43,626 nt of DNA from Pseudomonadota bacterium (GTDB lineage Bacteria > Desulfobacterota > S145-22). Positions 31,833 through 40,525 of this stretch are shown in pieces. The stretch spans positions 1-43,626 of the forward strand of contig WGDA01000049.1 in the NCBI GenBank assembly GCA_015493505.1. Direction: 5' to 3'. Position 1 is the first letter of the stretch; every line of letters starts with the position of its first letter. Position numbers and translations under genes: made by a program. The notes beneath the pieces are model-generated. The model searched no databases, was not told the origin of the DNA, and worked only from the letters and a program-made list of their open reading frames with translations.

Positions 31833-33836
31833 ATGATCGGATTAGCACACGCGCTGGATATTTCCAAATGGGCCCTTTTCGCGGATCAATTGGCTATCAA
31901 CGTCACGGGCCACAACATCGCGAACGTGAACACAGAGGGCTATTCCAGGCAATCCCTTCAACTGGTGCCCAATATCCCCATGGATTACTTTCCCGGGCAA
32001 CTGGGTGGCGGGGTCAAGGCCAAGGCGATTACGCGTTCTTACGACCGTTTCCTGGGGGTTCAGACAACCAACCAGATTCAACCCCTGGGATACTGGCAGG
32101 CCAGGAAAGACATGACAAGCGAGATTGAAACCATCTTTAACGAAAGCAGCGACCACTCTCTGCACAGCGACATTACGCATTTCTGGGACGCCTGGCAGCA
32201 GCTTTCGAATGACCCGACCAACACGGCTTCTCGGACGGCGCTGATCGCCAATGCTCAGGAGCTTTCCGCAGACATGAATCACACGTATGACTCTCTTTTT
32301 CAGCTCCGGAAAGACGCGAACGACCAGATTAAGTATGCCGTTTCAGAGATAAACCGGATTTCGGATGAGATTGCCGACCTCAACAAACAGATCGCCACGG
32401 CGAAAAGCGCGGATGAGAATCCGAATGACCTTTTGGATCGTCGGGACGTGAAGCTGAAAGAGCTGGCGGGCTGGGTTGATGTCAATTATTTTGAGAATAA
32501 CGCCGGAGAATTGAATGTCTTTACCGGTGGCGGACGAACCCTGGTTCAGTCTGTATTTCCTACCCACCTGCACGTGACGGAAGATGCCACGAACCACGGC
32601 TTTTACCGGATAACGTGGGAAGGCGTGAATGGGGGGTCTACGGATATTACCGACGCCATAAGAAGTGGCAAGCTGAAGGGCTATCTGGACATGCGGGACA
32701 AGGTTATCCCGGACAAAATAAAAGAACTTGACAAGATCGCAGGTGGGATTGTCAACGAGGTGAACAAGCTGCATTATTTCGGGTATGGTCTTAACGGCAG
32801 CACCAACATTAATTTTTTCAACCCACTGCAGGCCTCCTTCGGGCATGCCTACAACAACCAGGGTGACGCCGATATCACGGGCGCGATTTACGATCCAACC
32901 GTTCTGACCCGTGACAACTATCGCATACAATTCGAGACCCCCACCACTTATCAGATAACCAACGAGCGGACCGGTGAGGTCACCGGTTTTCAGATTCGAT
33001 CCGGGGACAATGACCAGATCGTTTTTGACGATGGAGGCGGCAACACAACCGTAACATTGACGGCGGGGGCTTACACGGGGAATCAACTGGCGGAGGAGAT
33101 TCAGAATCAGTTGAACGCCCATTCGAGCTCTGGCCAGACCTATACCGTGTCATGGGACCGGGAAAATCAGCATTTTCTCATTAAAAACGATGAAGGCAAC
33201 GCCAACGCCCTGACGCTGAACTGGACAAGTTCCAGCGCGGCTTCTACCCTTGGGTTCACGACAGACGACACGGTTGCCCCGGGGAGTGTGGCGACCAGCG
33301 ATACGTCAGCGGACCACACCTTTCAGTATACATCGGGTCAGGATGTGTATTTTGAAGGGATTCGATACCGTATCACGGATGGGTCGGGGGGCGGACCCCA
33401 GGCGCGTGACGAGTTTACCTTCAGCAGCACGGATGGAACGAGCAAGGTGATGGCGGTCAACCCTGAAATCGTCAATGATCCAAGCAAAATTGCCGCCGCG
33501 AAATCCGCGCAGGCCCTCCCGGGGGACAACGAAAACGCCCTGGCTATTGCCAACCTGCAACACCAGAACGTGATGCAGGGAAGGAGTGCCACCATCGATG
33601 AATCTTATAATGGGCTCGTTGGAGATGTGGGAATTCAGTCGCGCGCGGCATCGAGCCGTGTCGATCACTACCAGGCCATGAAGACCCAGCTCGATCAGCG
33701 GCGGGAATCCATTTCCGGTGTTTCCCTGGATGAGGAAATGGTGAATCTGATTAAATACCAGCAGGCTTTCAGCGCGAACGGAAAGATGATCGCCGCCATC
33801 AACGATATGATGAAAGAATTGATGGATATGATATAA
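31833..33836 (+). CDS. flgK: Hook-filament junction protein FlgK (HAP1)
   Basis: 667 residues, longer than the roughly 550 of enterobacterial FlgK. N-terminal GHNIANVNTEGYSRQ and C-terminal SGVSLDEEMVNLIKYQQAFSANGKMI are diagnostic. The extra length is a beta-rich insert at about 365-485 containing GAYTGNQLAEEIQNQLNAHS and a following strand set ending TLGFTTDD; two related modules occur in FlgL. Such inserts would be surface-exposed domains. GAGGAG precedes the ATG, 15 bases after flgN. Confidence 0.95.
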   Translation: MIGLAHALDISKWALFADQLAINVTGHNIANVNTEGYSRQSLQLVPNIPMDYFPGQLGGGVKAKAITRSYDRFLGVQTTNQIQPLGYWQARKDMTSEIETIFNESSDHSLHSDITHFWDAWQQLSNDPTNTASRTALIANAQELSADMNHTYDSLFQLRKDANDQIKYAVSEINRISDEIADLNKQIATAKSADENPNDLLDRRDVKLKELAGWVDVNYFENNAGELNVFTGGGRTLVQSVFPTHLHVTEDATNHGFYRITWEGVNGGSTDITDAIRSGKLKGYLDMRDKVIPDKIKELDKIAGGIVNEVNKLHYFGYGLNGSTNINFFNPLQASFGHAYNNQGDADITGAIYDPTVLTRDNYRIQFETPTTYQITNERTGEVTGFQIRSGDNDQIVFDDGGGNTTVTLTAGAYTGNQLAEEIQNQLNAHSSSGQTYTVSWDRENQHFLIKNDEGNANALTLNWTSSSAASTLGFTTDDTVAPGSVATSDTSADHTFQYTSGQDVYFEGIRYRITDGSGGGPQARDEFTFSSTDGTSKVMAVNPEIVNDPSKIAAAKSAQALPGDNENALAIANLQHQNVMQGRSATIDESYNGLVGDVGIQSRAASSRVDHYQAMKTQLDQRRESISGVSLDEEMVNLIKYQQAFSANGKMIAAINDMMKELMDMI

Positions 33837-33861
33837 GACCTGAACTCATGGGAGCGAAAAA

Positions 33862-36090
33862 ATGATTAACCGGGTCACAAACAAGTCCACGTATGACAAA
33901 TTGTTGCAGTATATGTTTGATAATGCGAACCGTCTGCAGGAAATTCAGGAGAAACTCGCGTCCGGCAAGCGCATCAACCGCCCTTCTGATGACCCTTTGG
34001 GAACGATTAAGTCCCTTGATTATCGAGGGATTGTCTCGAACGTGGACCGGTTCCTGGGAAATATCAATTTTGGAAGCACGTGGCTCAATCAGATTGACAG
34101 CGTGATGAGCAATATGGGCAATTTAGTTTCACGAGCCAAGTCCCTGGCTATTTCCCAGGGGTCTGATACGGCGGATGCCACGTCGCGAAAAGGAACCGCG
34201 CAAGAGGTGGAAAGCTTGTATCAACAGATGATTGATTTCGCCAATACCCAGGTGGGCGACAAGTACCTGTTTGGGGGAAGCATTACGGACACCCCGCCTT
34301 TTGATGAGACGGGGGCCTATCATGGAAACGCCGAGCGGATAAACGTTGAGATATCCAAAGGGGTGAGCGCGGAGATCAACGCGGTTGGCTCCAGGTTTTT
34401 GAGCACGGACCTGAACCCGGCCATCTCCCTGGATCCCTCGACCGCTGGTTATACCTTCTCGTCACAGGATGTTACCAGCCAGTTTCTGATTGATTCGAGC
34501 AACAACGGGTTGCGGGTTATGTTGGCGGGGGATACGGGTGGCGCCCGGACGGTTCAGATTGACGCGGGGAGCTATACGGGTGAAGACTTGGCGAAAGAAA
34601 TCCAAAACAAAATCCGTCTGCTTGGCCAGGTTGGGGGGGTGGATTATTCCAGTGTGACCGTGACGTATGATGCCACGAACCACCATTTCGTTTTTGATAG
34701 CGGCTCCACCACAAATTTTGACACCCTGGAAAACGCGACAGGAAGCAACGCCCTTCAGACACTGGGGTTCAGCGCGCCCATTACGGGTAATGGCGACACG
34801 GATGTGGAATCGGACAACGCCGTAAGTTTCAATATTATTGCCGGCGTCAATGACTCTTTCACCATCCGTGTGGATGGCGGAGGCCCGCACGCTGTCACCA
34901 TCGGGGCGGGGACCTATACGGGCGCATCTTTAAGGAACGAAATTCAGAATCAATTGAACGCCTCTCTGGGGGCGGGTGTTGTGACAGTGGATTATGGAAC
35001 GCTGCATCCCAATCGCTTCACCCTGACCTCCGGTTCGACGGGACTGGATTCTTCCGTGAGCCTGACCCCCGGGGATCATGACTTTTTGAGAATGGTTCAA
35101 CTGGAGCCCGACCTCAGCGTCAATGGAACCGAGGGAACTCGGATATCGGATCTGAATCTGGGGGAAGGCGTGACGCTTGGCACCATCCGGATTACAGACC
35201 GGGCTGGGAACAGCGCCGATATCGATCTGTCATCCGCGGTGACGGTCAAGGATATCCTTGATGATATCAACGCGGCCACGGGGGTTCATGTGATGGCATC
35301 CCTCAATGCCGCGAAAAATGGCATTGTTCTGACGGACACAAACGCCCAGCCGGCGCAAATACAGAACCTGAAGGTGGAGGATATCTCGGGAACGGCAGCC
35401 AAGGACCTGGGGCTTCTTCAGGATGTTCCAGGAAATATTCAGGGGAAAGACCTGAATCCGGCGGTGACGACCGCCACCCGTATCTCCGCCCTGTATGGCG
35501 GCCAGGGTCTGAGCCTTGGAAAGATTGAGGTGGAGAATAACGGCACCAAAAAAGAGATCGACCTGACGGAATCTGCCTCTGTCGCCGATGTCCTTCAGCG
35601 TGTCAACGCCGATTCTAATGCCGACTTGAAGATTTCCGCTTCCATCATGGGGTCGAAAAAATCCCTGGATATTCGTTCCACCAATGGCAGCACGGTGGCT
35701 GTGGTTTATGACGCGGATAACACGGAGAGCAGCACGAAGCTTGGCATCCAGGGGGGAAACGATATCTTGAAGTCCTTACAACTTTTGCGGGAGGCGCTTG
35801 AATTCAATGACGGAAACGCCATTCGCGGTTTGATTAAGCATTTTAATGAAGGGCTGAACCATCTGCTGGATGAGCAGGCGATCGTTGGTGCCTCTTCGAG
35901 TAAACTCAAGCGCGCTGAAACGGTTCAAAAGGAGCTGAAGATAAACACGACCAAGGCGCTGTCCAATACGGAAGACGCGGATCTCATGAAGACGCTAACG
36001 GATTTCAGCATGCAACAATACGCGCTGCAGGCAACCCTGGAGTCCGCGGCCCGAATCGTGCAGCCAACCCTGCTCGATTTCCTGAAATAA
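33862..36090 (+). CDS. flgL: Unusually long hook-filament junction protein FlgL (HAP3)
   Basis: 742 residues, more than twice the usual length of about 300. The conserved ends are present: N-terminal MINRVTNKSTYDKLLQYM, IQEKLASGKRINRPSDDPLG and VGDKYLFGG, and C-terminal ADLMKTLTDFSMQQYALQAT. Between about 200 and 640 lie two FlgK-type beta modules (GSYTGEDLAKEIQNKI and GTYTGASLRNEIQNQLNAS) and two flagellin hook IN-like repeats (LGEGVTLGTIRITD with VKDILDDINAATGV; GGQGLSLGKIEVEN with VADVLQRVN). The inserts probably project from the filament base. GGGAGCG lies before ATG 33862. Confidence 0.92.
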   Translation: MINRVTNKSTYDKLLQYMFDNANRLQEIQEKLASGKRINRPSDDPLGTIKSLDYRGIVSNVDRFLGNINFGSTWLNQIDSVMSNMGNLVSRAKSLAISQGSDTADATSRKGTAQEVESLYQQMIDFANTQVGDKYLFGGSITDTPPFDETGAYHGNAERINVEISKGVSAEINAVGSRFLSTDLNPAISLDPSTAGYTFSSQDVTSQFLIDSSNNGLRVMLAGDTGGARTVQIDAGSYTGEDLAKEIQNKIRLLGQVGGVDYSSVTVTYDATNHHFVFDSGSTTNFDTLENATGSNALQTLGFSAPITGNGDTDVESDNAVSFNIIAGVNDSFTIRVDGGGPHAVTIGAGTYTGASLRNEIQNQLNASLGAGVVTVDYGTLHPNRFTLTSGSTGLDSSVSLTPGDHDFLRMVQLEPDLSVNGTEGTRISDLNLGEGVTLGTIRITDRAGNSADIDLSSAVTVKDILDDINAATGVHVMASLNAAKNGIVLTDTNAQPAQIQNLKVEDISGTAAKDLGLLQDVPGNIQGKDLNPAVTTATRISALYGGQGLSLGKIEVENNGTKKEIDLTESASVADVLQRVNADSNADLKISASIMGSKKSLDIRSTNGSTVAVVYDADNTESSTKLGIQGGNDILKSLQLLREALEFNDGNAIRGLIKHFNEGLNHLLDEQAIVGASSSKLKRAETVQKELKINTTKALSNTEDADLMKTLTDFSMQQYALQATLESAARIVQPTLLDFLK

Positions 36091-36102
36091 GGAAGGGAAT
36101 TT

Positions 36103-36360
36103 ATGCTCATTCTGACACGGAAGTTGGGAGAGCGGATTACGATTGGTGACGATATCGTGCTTTCCATCCTTGAGATTCATGGGAAGCAGGTCAAAATTGG
36201 TATCAAGGCACCCAAAGAAATGCCGGTTCATCGTGAAGAGGTGTATCGAAAGATTCAGGAGGCCAACATAAAAGCGGCGTCTCCGGATTTTTCCAGGTTT
36301 GGGGTACTGTCGGAGGCCCTAAAGAAAGACAAGGGAGTGGTCGATAAAGAGGGTGAGTGA
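36103..36360 (+). CDS. csrA: Carbon storage regulator CsrA
   Basis: 85 residues. [39 protein letters not shown] carry the conserved strands and the RNA-binding Arg; the C-terminal tail beyond residue 60 is longer than in E. coli and is typical of FliW-linked CsrA. It binds GGA motifs in mRNA leaders and represses translation, classically of flagellin. It lies 12 bases after flgL and 12 before fliW. Confidence 0.96.
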   Translation: MLILTRKLGERITIGDDIVLSILEIHGKQVKIGIKAPKEMPVHREEVYRKIQEANIKAASPDFSRFGVLSEALKKDKGVVDKEGE

Positions 36361-36372
36361 AGGAGTCAGAAC

Positions 36373-36867
36373 GTGTTGTTGAAAGGGACGAGATTAGGGG
36401 ACATAGAGATCCTGGAAGATAAGATTATTACCTTTCCCTATGGATTGCTGGGATTTGAAGAGATGAAGCAGTTTGTGCTTTTGACCCCCAACCCTTCTAT
36501 CCCGTTTCGCTGGCTTCAGTCGGTTGACAACCCCGCGCTGGCGTTTGTGGTGATTAATCCCCTCGTGTTTCACCCCACGTACGACATGAAGATTCCCGCC
36601 GCGCAACTCAACGTGATTGCCTGTGAGGACATTAGAGACCTTGCCGTTCTGGTCATCGTAACCATACCGGAAGACCCGGCAAAGATGACGGCAAATCTCG
36701 CGGGTCCCCTGTTAGTCAACACGAAGAACATGACGGGCGTTCAGGCAGTTCTGGGGGATGAAAGCTATTCCACGGAACATCCTATTTTGAAGGAATTCGA
36801 ATCCCTGGGTGACAAACCGTTTCAGGCCGTCAACGATAATCTGAACCGGATCGTCACCACCTATTAG
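36373..36867 (+). CDS. fliW: Flagellar assembly factor FliW
   Basis: 164 residues. ITFPYGLLGFEEMKQFVLL, FRWLQSVDNPALAFVVINP and the C-terminal TANLAGPLLVNTKNMTGVQAVL are standard FliW. It binds CsrA and frees flagellin mRNA, and is in turn captured by unassembled flagellin. The start is GTG 36373 with AGGAG seven bases upstream. A flagellin gene, often next, is absent: the cluster ends here. Confidence 0.95.
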   Translation: MLLKGTRLGDIEILEDKIITFPYGLLGFEEMKQFVLLTPNPSIPFRWLQSVDNPALAFVVINPLVFHPTYDMKIPAAQLNVIACEDIRDLAVLVIVTIPEDPAKMTANLAGPLLVNTKNMTGVQAVLGDESYSTEHPILKEFESLGDKPFQAVNDNLNRIVTTY

Positions 36868-36876
36868 CGAAACAAA

Positions 36877-36902
36877 GGGGCCACAGCTCCGTGGCCATGA
36901 CC
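36877..36902 (+). terminator. Hairpin after fliW, possible terminator
   Basis: GGCCAC-agctcc-GTGGCC, extended by outer GGGG/CCCC, is followed by a second small hairpin (CCTCAggcTGAGG). There is no T-tract directly after the first stem, so a rho-independent role is uncertain. Confidence 0.4.
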
Positions 36903-36921
36903 CCTCAGGCTGAGGAAAAAA

Positions 36922-36976
36922 GTTTTAAGTGATTAAGTTTTTAAGTTGTTTTTGCTTAAAACTTAAAACTTAAAAC
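36922..36976. repeat. AT-rich hairpin built of TTAAAAC repeats
   Basis: A left arm of gttttaag-type units (36922-36945) pairs with CTTAAAAC units (36955-36976, three copies), giving a long nearly perfect stem with a nine-base loop; degenerate units (ctaacactaaacactaaaac) continue to about 36997. It lies between convergent operons and may be a bidirectional stop or a mobile palindromic repeat. Confidence 0.55.
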
Positions 36977-36998
36977 CTAACACTAAACACTAAAACCC

Positions 36999-38264
36999 CT
37001 ACCCCGGATATGTTTCCTGTACATACGCAAGGGATTCATCGATGGCCTGGACCGTTTTCTCCAGATCTTCCTCCGTGTGCCGGTAGCAGATATAGGCGTG
37101 ATGGTGCGGGGCAAAGAAGAAGCCCTTTCGGATGAGTTCCGTGAAAAAGGCCTGCCGCCTTTCCCGCCGGAGTTGCCGGTTGCCGTCCTCTCCCACCCTG
37201 AAGGTGATGAAGAACATGGGTGCCACGCCGGAAAGCTCGGCGCCGACATCGTATTTATCGATCACCGCCTGAACCTTTTTCAGGAACCGCTCCCCCTTCG
37301 CCCAGATGTTGTCGAGGACCTTGTCCCGCTCCAGGATTTCGATTGTCTTCAGCGCCGCGATGTACGGAAGGCTGTTGCCGAAAAAGGTGGACGAGATAAA
37401 GAGTTTGGACGCCGCGGTCATCATGAGGTCCCTCTTTCCTGCGACCACGCTGATGGCGTACCCGTTGGCCATCCCCTTCCCGAGGACCGACAGGTCCGGG
37501 GTAACCCCGTAGTAGCCCTGCGCCCCGCCGAGGCTCATCCGGAAGCACGTCCGTACCTCGTCATAGACCAGGACCGCCCCGTACTTGTCCGCCAGGGCCC
37601 GCACGCCTTCAAGGAAACCCGGCTTCGGTTCCTGCATCTTCTGGTGCAGGGGATGCCCGAACGGGGTCATGATGATGGCGGCCGTCTGGTCGCCGTGCTT
37701 CTTCATCAGGTCTTCCAACTGGTCGAGGTCATTGTAGTGAAACTCGTAGACGTCCTCGTAGAGTTTCTCGGGGATGCCGCCCTTCATCTCCACGCACCAC
37801 TCGTGCCATCCGTGATACCCGCACCGCATCACCTTGACCCGGCCCGTGTGGGCCCGGGCGATACGGATGCTGGCGGATGTGGCATCCGACCCGGTTTTCA
37901 GAAAGGCGCACATCTCCGCGCTCGGTACCAGCTCGATGATCTTTTTCGCCAGGGCGTTCTGGAAAGGTTGGGTCAGGTCCAGGCAAAAGCCCTTGTTCCT
38001 GATCTGGTCGATGACGGCGTTATCGACCTCTTCCTCCCGGTATCCCAGGATGATGGGACCGTATCCGCATAGGAAATCGATATACTCGTTACCGTCCACG
38101 TCGATCAGCCGGCAGCCCTTGCCCTCCTCCAGGAAGATGGGGTACTCTCCCTGGATGAAGTCGGTGGGTTTTCTCGCCCCCAGGACCCCGCCGGGGATCA
38201 GTTTCAACGCCTCGTCAAAGAGCTCGAGACTCTTGGTGAGATTTAATTTTTTTGTCTCTTTCAT
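36999..38264 (-). CDS. Class III PLP-dependent aminotransferase (glutamate-semialdehyde aminomutase-like)
   Basis: 421 residues, full-length fold type I enzyme. DVDGNEYIDFLCGYGPIILGY, the TGSDATSASIRIARAHTGR phosphate loop, YDEVRTCFR (Asp for the pyridine nitrogen) and LGKGMANGYAISVVAG (Schiff-base Lys) are present. It resembles HemL-type aminomutases, but is encoded with a saccharopine-dehydrogenase-like enzyme 12 bases upstream rather than with heme genes. It more likely acts on an amino acid or amino acid semialdehyde in a catabolic pathway; the substrate is not deducible. AAAAGGAGT precedes the ATG. Confidence 0.87.
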   Translation of the reverse strand: MKETKKLNLTKSLELFDEALKLIPGGVLGARKPTDFIQGEYPIFLEEGKGCRLIDVDGNEYIDFLCGYGPIILGYREEEVDNAVIDQIRNKGFCLDLTQPFQNALAKKIIELVPSAEMCAFLKTGSDATSASIRIARAHTGRVKVMRCGYHGWHEWCVEMKGGIPEKLYEDVYEFHYNDLDQLEDLMKKHGDQTAAIIMTPFGHPLHQKMQEPKPGFLEGVRALADKYGAVLVYDEVRTCFRMSLGGAQGYYGVTPDLSVLGKGMANGYAISVVAGKRDLMMTAASKLFISSTFFGNSLPYIAALKTIEILERDKVLDNIWAKGERFLKKVQAVIDKYDVGAELSGVAPMFFITFRVGEDGNRQLRRERRQAFFTELIRKGFFFAPHHHAYICYRHTEEDLEKTVQAIDESLAYVQETYPG

Positions 38265-38276
38265 ATGTGACTCCTT

Positions 38277-39422
38277 TTAAACTTTCAGCAGGGATTCGAC
38301 GGTTTCCGTCTGGTGAATCCGGGCGCCCCGCTTGATGAACTCGGAGAGGAATTTCTCTGGATCGATGCACCCTTCCGGCGCCACGACGCCCTTGACCGTC
38401 ACGTAACCGTCATCCATCATCAGGGCCGCGATGGAGGCGGGAAGGCCCGTGCCCGGCGCCATCCGTCCCACCATGTCGGCGGTGTAGGTGACTCGGTTCT
38501 CCCCCCGGATGCCCTTCACGATGACCTTCAGCCCCGAGGCCTGGGGTCCGTTGTCCCGGCCCTCGGGAATCTTTTCCCACATCTTCAGGGTCAGGTCGTA
38601 AGGAACCACCTTCGTGCCCCCCTTCAGTTCGACAGGTTCCGTGCTCAAAAAGCCCGTGTCCCGCTGTTCCTTGATCAGCTCATCCACCCAGGAGGGGATG
38701 AGGGCACCTTTGATAATCACGTTCTTGACCCCTTCGATATACTTCGGGATGGTGATGGGCTGGGGGTGCCCCACGTAACGCATCACGCAGGTGCCGAGGG
38801 GTTCGAGGAACTGGGCCGTCTCCTCCCCGGTTCCCCCTTCCACGTGGACGAGTTTGCCGTCGATATACTGAGGAAGCTCTCCCGTGACCATGTGAAGGCT
38901 GTGGTCCCATGCGGCCCCGTGGAGCTCCGCGATGCTGACCACCCAGAACAGCTTGATCTCTTCCACCTGGTCCAGCTTGTTGGCGTACCAGCGGACCAGG
39001 ACATTGTTTGTCCCGGGGTCGGAGCCCATTCCCGTCAGGACAGTCACGCCTGCCTTCTTGGCCGCCTCGTCGATATCGGACGAGAAGAGGATGGGGACCG
39101 CTTCATAATCGTCGCAGATGTCAATGTAGTTGACACCCGCCTCCACGGCCGCACGCGCCACGGCCACCGCTGTCTTGTAGAACGGCCCCGCCGTGTTGAC
39201 GACCACGTCGTTCCCTTTGATGGCCTCCACCAGGCCGTCATGGTCGTTTACGTCGATCTTGATGAGCGAAACCTTGTCGCTCGCCCGCAACTTTTCCTGT
39301 AGCCGGTTCGGGTCGGTTACGATGTCTCCCAGCGTGACTTTCGTGATTTTATCCTGCTTGATGAGGTCCCGGGCCACACCCTGGCCCATGGTTCCCGCGC
39401 CACCTACGACAATAACCTGCAT
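38277..39422 (-). CDS. Saccharopine-dehydrogenase-like oxidoreductase
   Basis: 381 residues. The N-terminal Rossmann domain (VIVVGGAGTMGQGVARDL, DVVVNTAGPFYKTAVAVARAA, VNYIDICDDYEA) and the middle MGSDPGTNNVLVRW belong to the saccharopine dehydrogenase / carboxynorspermidine dehydrogenase family, which make or break secondary-amine links between an amino acid and an aldehyde or keto acid with NAD(P). AGGAGGAG precedes the ATG. First gene of the pair with the aminotransferase, behind a promoter at 39554-39583 and a leader with two hairpins. The true substrate is unknown. Confidence 0.87.
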   Translation of the reverse strand: MQVIVVGGAGTMGQGVARDLIKQDKITKVTLGDIVTDPNRLQEKLRASDKVSLIKIDVNDHDGLVEAIKGNDVVVNTAGPFYKTAVAVARAAVEAGVNYIDICDDYEAVPILFSSDIDEAAKKAGVTVLTGMGSDPGTNNVLVRWYANKLDQVEEIKLFWVVSIAELHGAAWDHSLHMVTGELPQYIDGKLVHVEGGTGEETAQFLEPLGTCVMRYVGHPQPITIPKYIEGVKNVIIKGALIPSWVDELIKEQRDTGFLSTEPVELKGGTKVVPYDLTLKMWEKIPEGRDNGPQASGLKVIVKGIRGENRVTYTADMVGRMAPGTGLPASIAALMMDDGYVTVKGVVAPEGCIDPEKFLSEFIKRGARIHQTETVESLLKV

Positions 39423-39473
39423 ACCTGCTCCTCCTTTGTTTTTGTTTTCAGAATAAATACCTTAGAAGCTTTC

Positions 39474-39527
39474 CCCCTCCCTCCACGAAAAATTGGGAGG
39501 GGCTTACGGGCGTTCCTTCTTAACGCC
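39474..39527 (-). promoter_or_regulatory. Two-hairpin leader of the saccharopine-dehydrogenase-like operon
   Basis: CCCCTCCC (39474-39481) pairs perfectly with GGGAGGGG (39495-39502); GGCGTT (39509-39514) pairs with AACGCC (39522-39527). Both lie in the predicted minus-strand leader. They could form an attenuator or RNA switch; no known riboswitch class was recognised. Confidence 0.35.
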
Positions 39528-39553
39528 GTACTTCATTCAGTGCTGCAGGTATT

Positions 39554-39583
39554 TCTATATCTGAATGGTTCCCTTATTGTCAA
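39554..39583 (-). promoter_or_regulatory. Promoter of the saccharopine-dehydrogenase-like operon
   Basis: On the minus strand TTGACA (39583-39578), an 18 bp spacer and TATAGA (39559-39554) predict a start near 39547, giving a leader of about 125 nt. Confidence 0.45.
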
Positions 39584-39758
39584 GATTTCACGGGGGATGG
39601 CAAGCTTCAATCGCCCGAAGAACCAGTGACGCGAAGCACGTTTCGGCTTCCCGCGCTCTGGAAAATTTTTTTGAGAAATTTTTTCAAAAAGTGCAAGAAA
39701 CCTGACGCGCCGCGTGTAGTAAGAGATAGAAAGTAAAAAAATCAAGCCAAAGGAGGTG

Positions 39759-39907
39759 ATGGCCCAAGACATTCAAGGCAAGAACCCATGATCACGGTTT
39801 TCCAAACGTGGATACCGGCTGACACAAGGAGAACCCTGGATGAAACGTACGGGAAGCAAGCAAGAGCCGGTAACCCTTTAACAGATGAATCAAGAGAGGA
39901 GAAATAA
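39759..39907 (+). other. Chain of short ORFs before the Spy-like gene
   Basis: AAAGGAGG precedes a 10-codon ORF (39759-39791, MAQDIQGKNP). Its TGA overlaps the ATG of a 39-codon ORF (39788-39907, MITVFQTWIPAD...) that ends two bases before the next gene. A third ORF of 13 codons (39840-39881, MKRTGSKQEPVTL) has its own AAGGAG. They could be leader peptides; evidence is only positional. Confidence 0.3.
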
Positions 39908-39909
39908 AG

Positions 39910-40422
39910 ATGAAAAAAATCGTAATGACAGTCAGCCTGGTCGCCTTTGTCCTGGTCGCCTTTCAGGTTATGGCGCACCCGCCGGTTAAACAGGGAGCCC
40001 CGAACCCAGGATGGGGGCAAGCCCTAACTCAGGAACAGCAAACCAAGATTGACACGCTGAGGCAACAATACATGCGGGATACCCTGGAGACACGGAAAAA
40101 GCTCATGGCGAAACGGCTGGAGCTTCGAACGCTGATGGCTCAACCTAACGCTGACGCGCAGAAAGCCAGGGCCCTGCATGATGAAATGATGGCCTTGCGG
40201 AACCAGTTGCAGAAGAAACGTTTCGATTTTCGCCTCGCCGTGAGGAAGGTTGTCCCGACCGCCGGCACTCGCTGTGGGATGTGGGGGCCTGGGAACGGTC
40301 CCGGCATGAACCGGACGGGCTGGGGCCAACATTCTCCCATGGGTCGTGGCATGGGCATGGGGTATGGCGGCGGTTATGGCCGTGGCCACGGGGGCTTCGG
40401 CGGATGCCCTGGGTGCTTTTAA
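39910..40422 (+). CDS. Spy/CpxP/ZraP-like periplasmic metal-resistance protein
   Basis: 170 residues. A signal peptide (KKIVMTVSLVAFVLVAFQVMA) is followed by a helical core of the heavy-metal-resistance type (LTQEQQTKIDTLRQQYMRDT, KKLMAKRLELRTLM, ALHDEMMALRNQLQKK). The C-terminal 50 residues are rich in Gly, Met, His and Cys (GRGMGMGYGGGYGRGHGG, ending CPGCF) and probably bind metal. Relatives act as periplasmic chaperones or metal buffers in envelope stress. GAGAGGAG precedes the ATG, and a strong terminator hairpin follows. Confidence 0.82.
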   Translation: MKKIVMTVSLVAFVLVAFQVMAHPPVKQGAPNPGWGQALTQEQQTKIDTLRQQYMRDTLETRKKLMAKRLELRTLMAQPNADAQKARALHDEMMALRNQLQKKRFDFRLAVRKVVPTAGTRCGMWGPGNGPGMNRTGWGQHSPMGRGMGMGYGGGYGRGHGGFGGCPGCF

Positions 40423-40449
40423 CCCTCCTTTCCATCCTTACCCCCTGTC

Positions 40450-40481
40450 GCAGGCGGCCCTATCCCTCCGGGGCCGCCTGC
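40450..40481 (+). terminator. Terminator-like hairpin after the Spy-like gene
   Basis: GCAGGCGGCCC pairs perfectly with GGGCCGCCTGC around a ten-base loop; a weak T-rich tract (ctttgcctt) follows. Confidence 0.6.
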
Positions 40482-40525
40482 CTTTGCCTTGATAAAAGAA
40501 TGGAAAACAGGTAAAAGGAAACACT

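Noticed and set aside
36922-36998. TTAAAAC repeats as a CRISPR array
   Set aside because: Units are 7-8 bases without spacers and form a hairpin; no cas genes are present.
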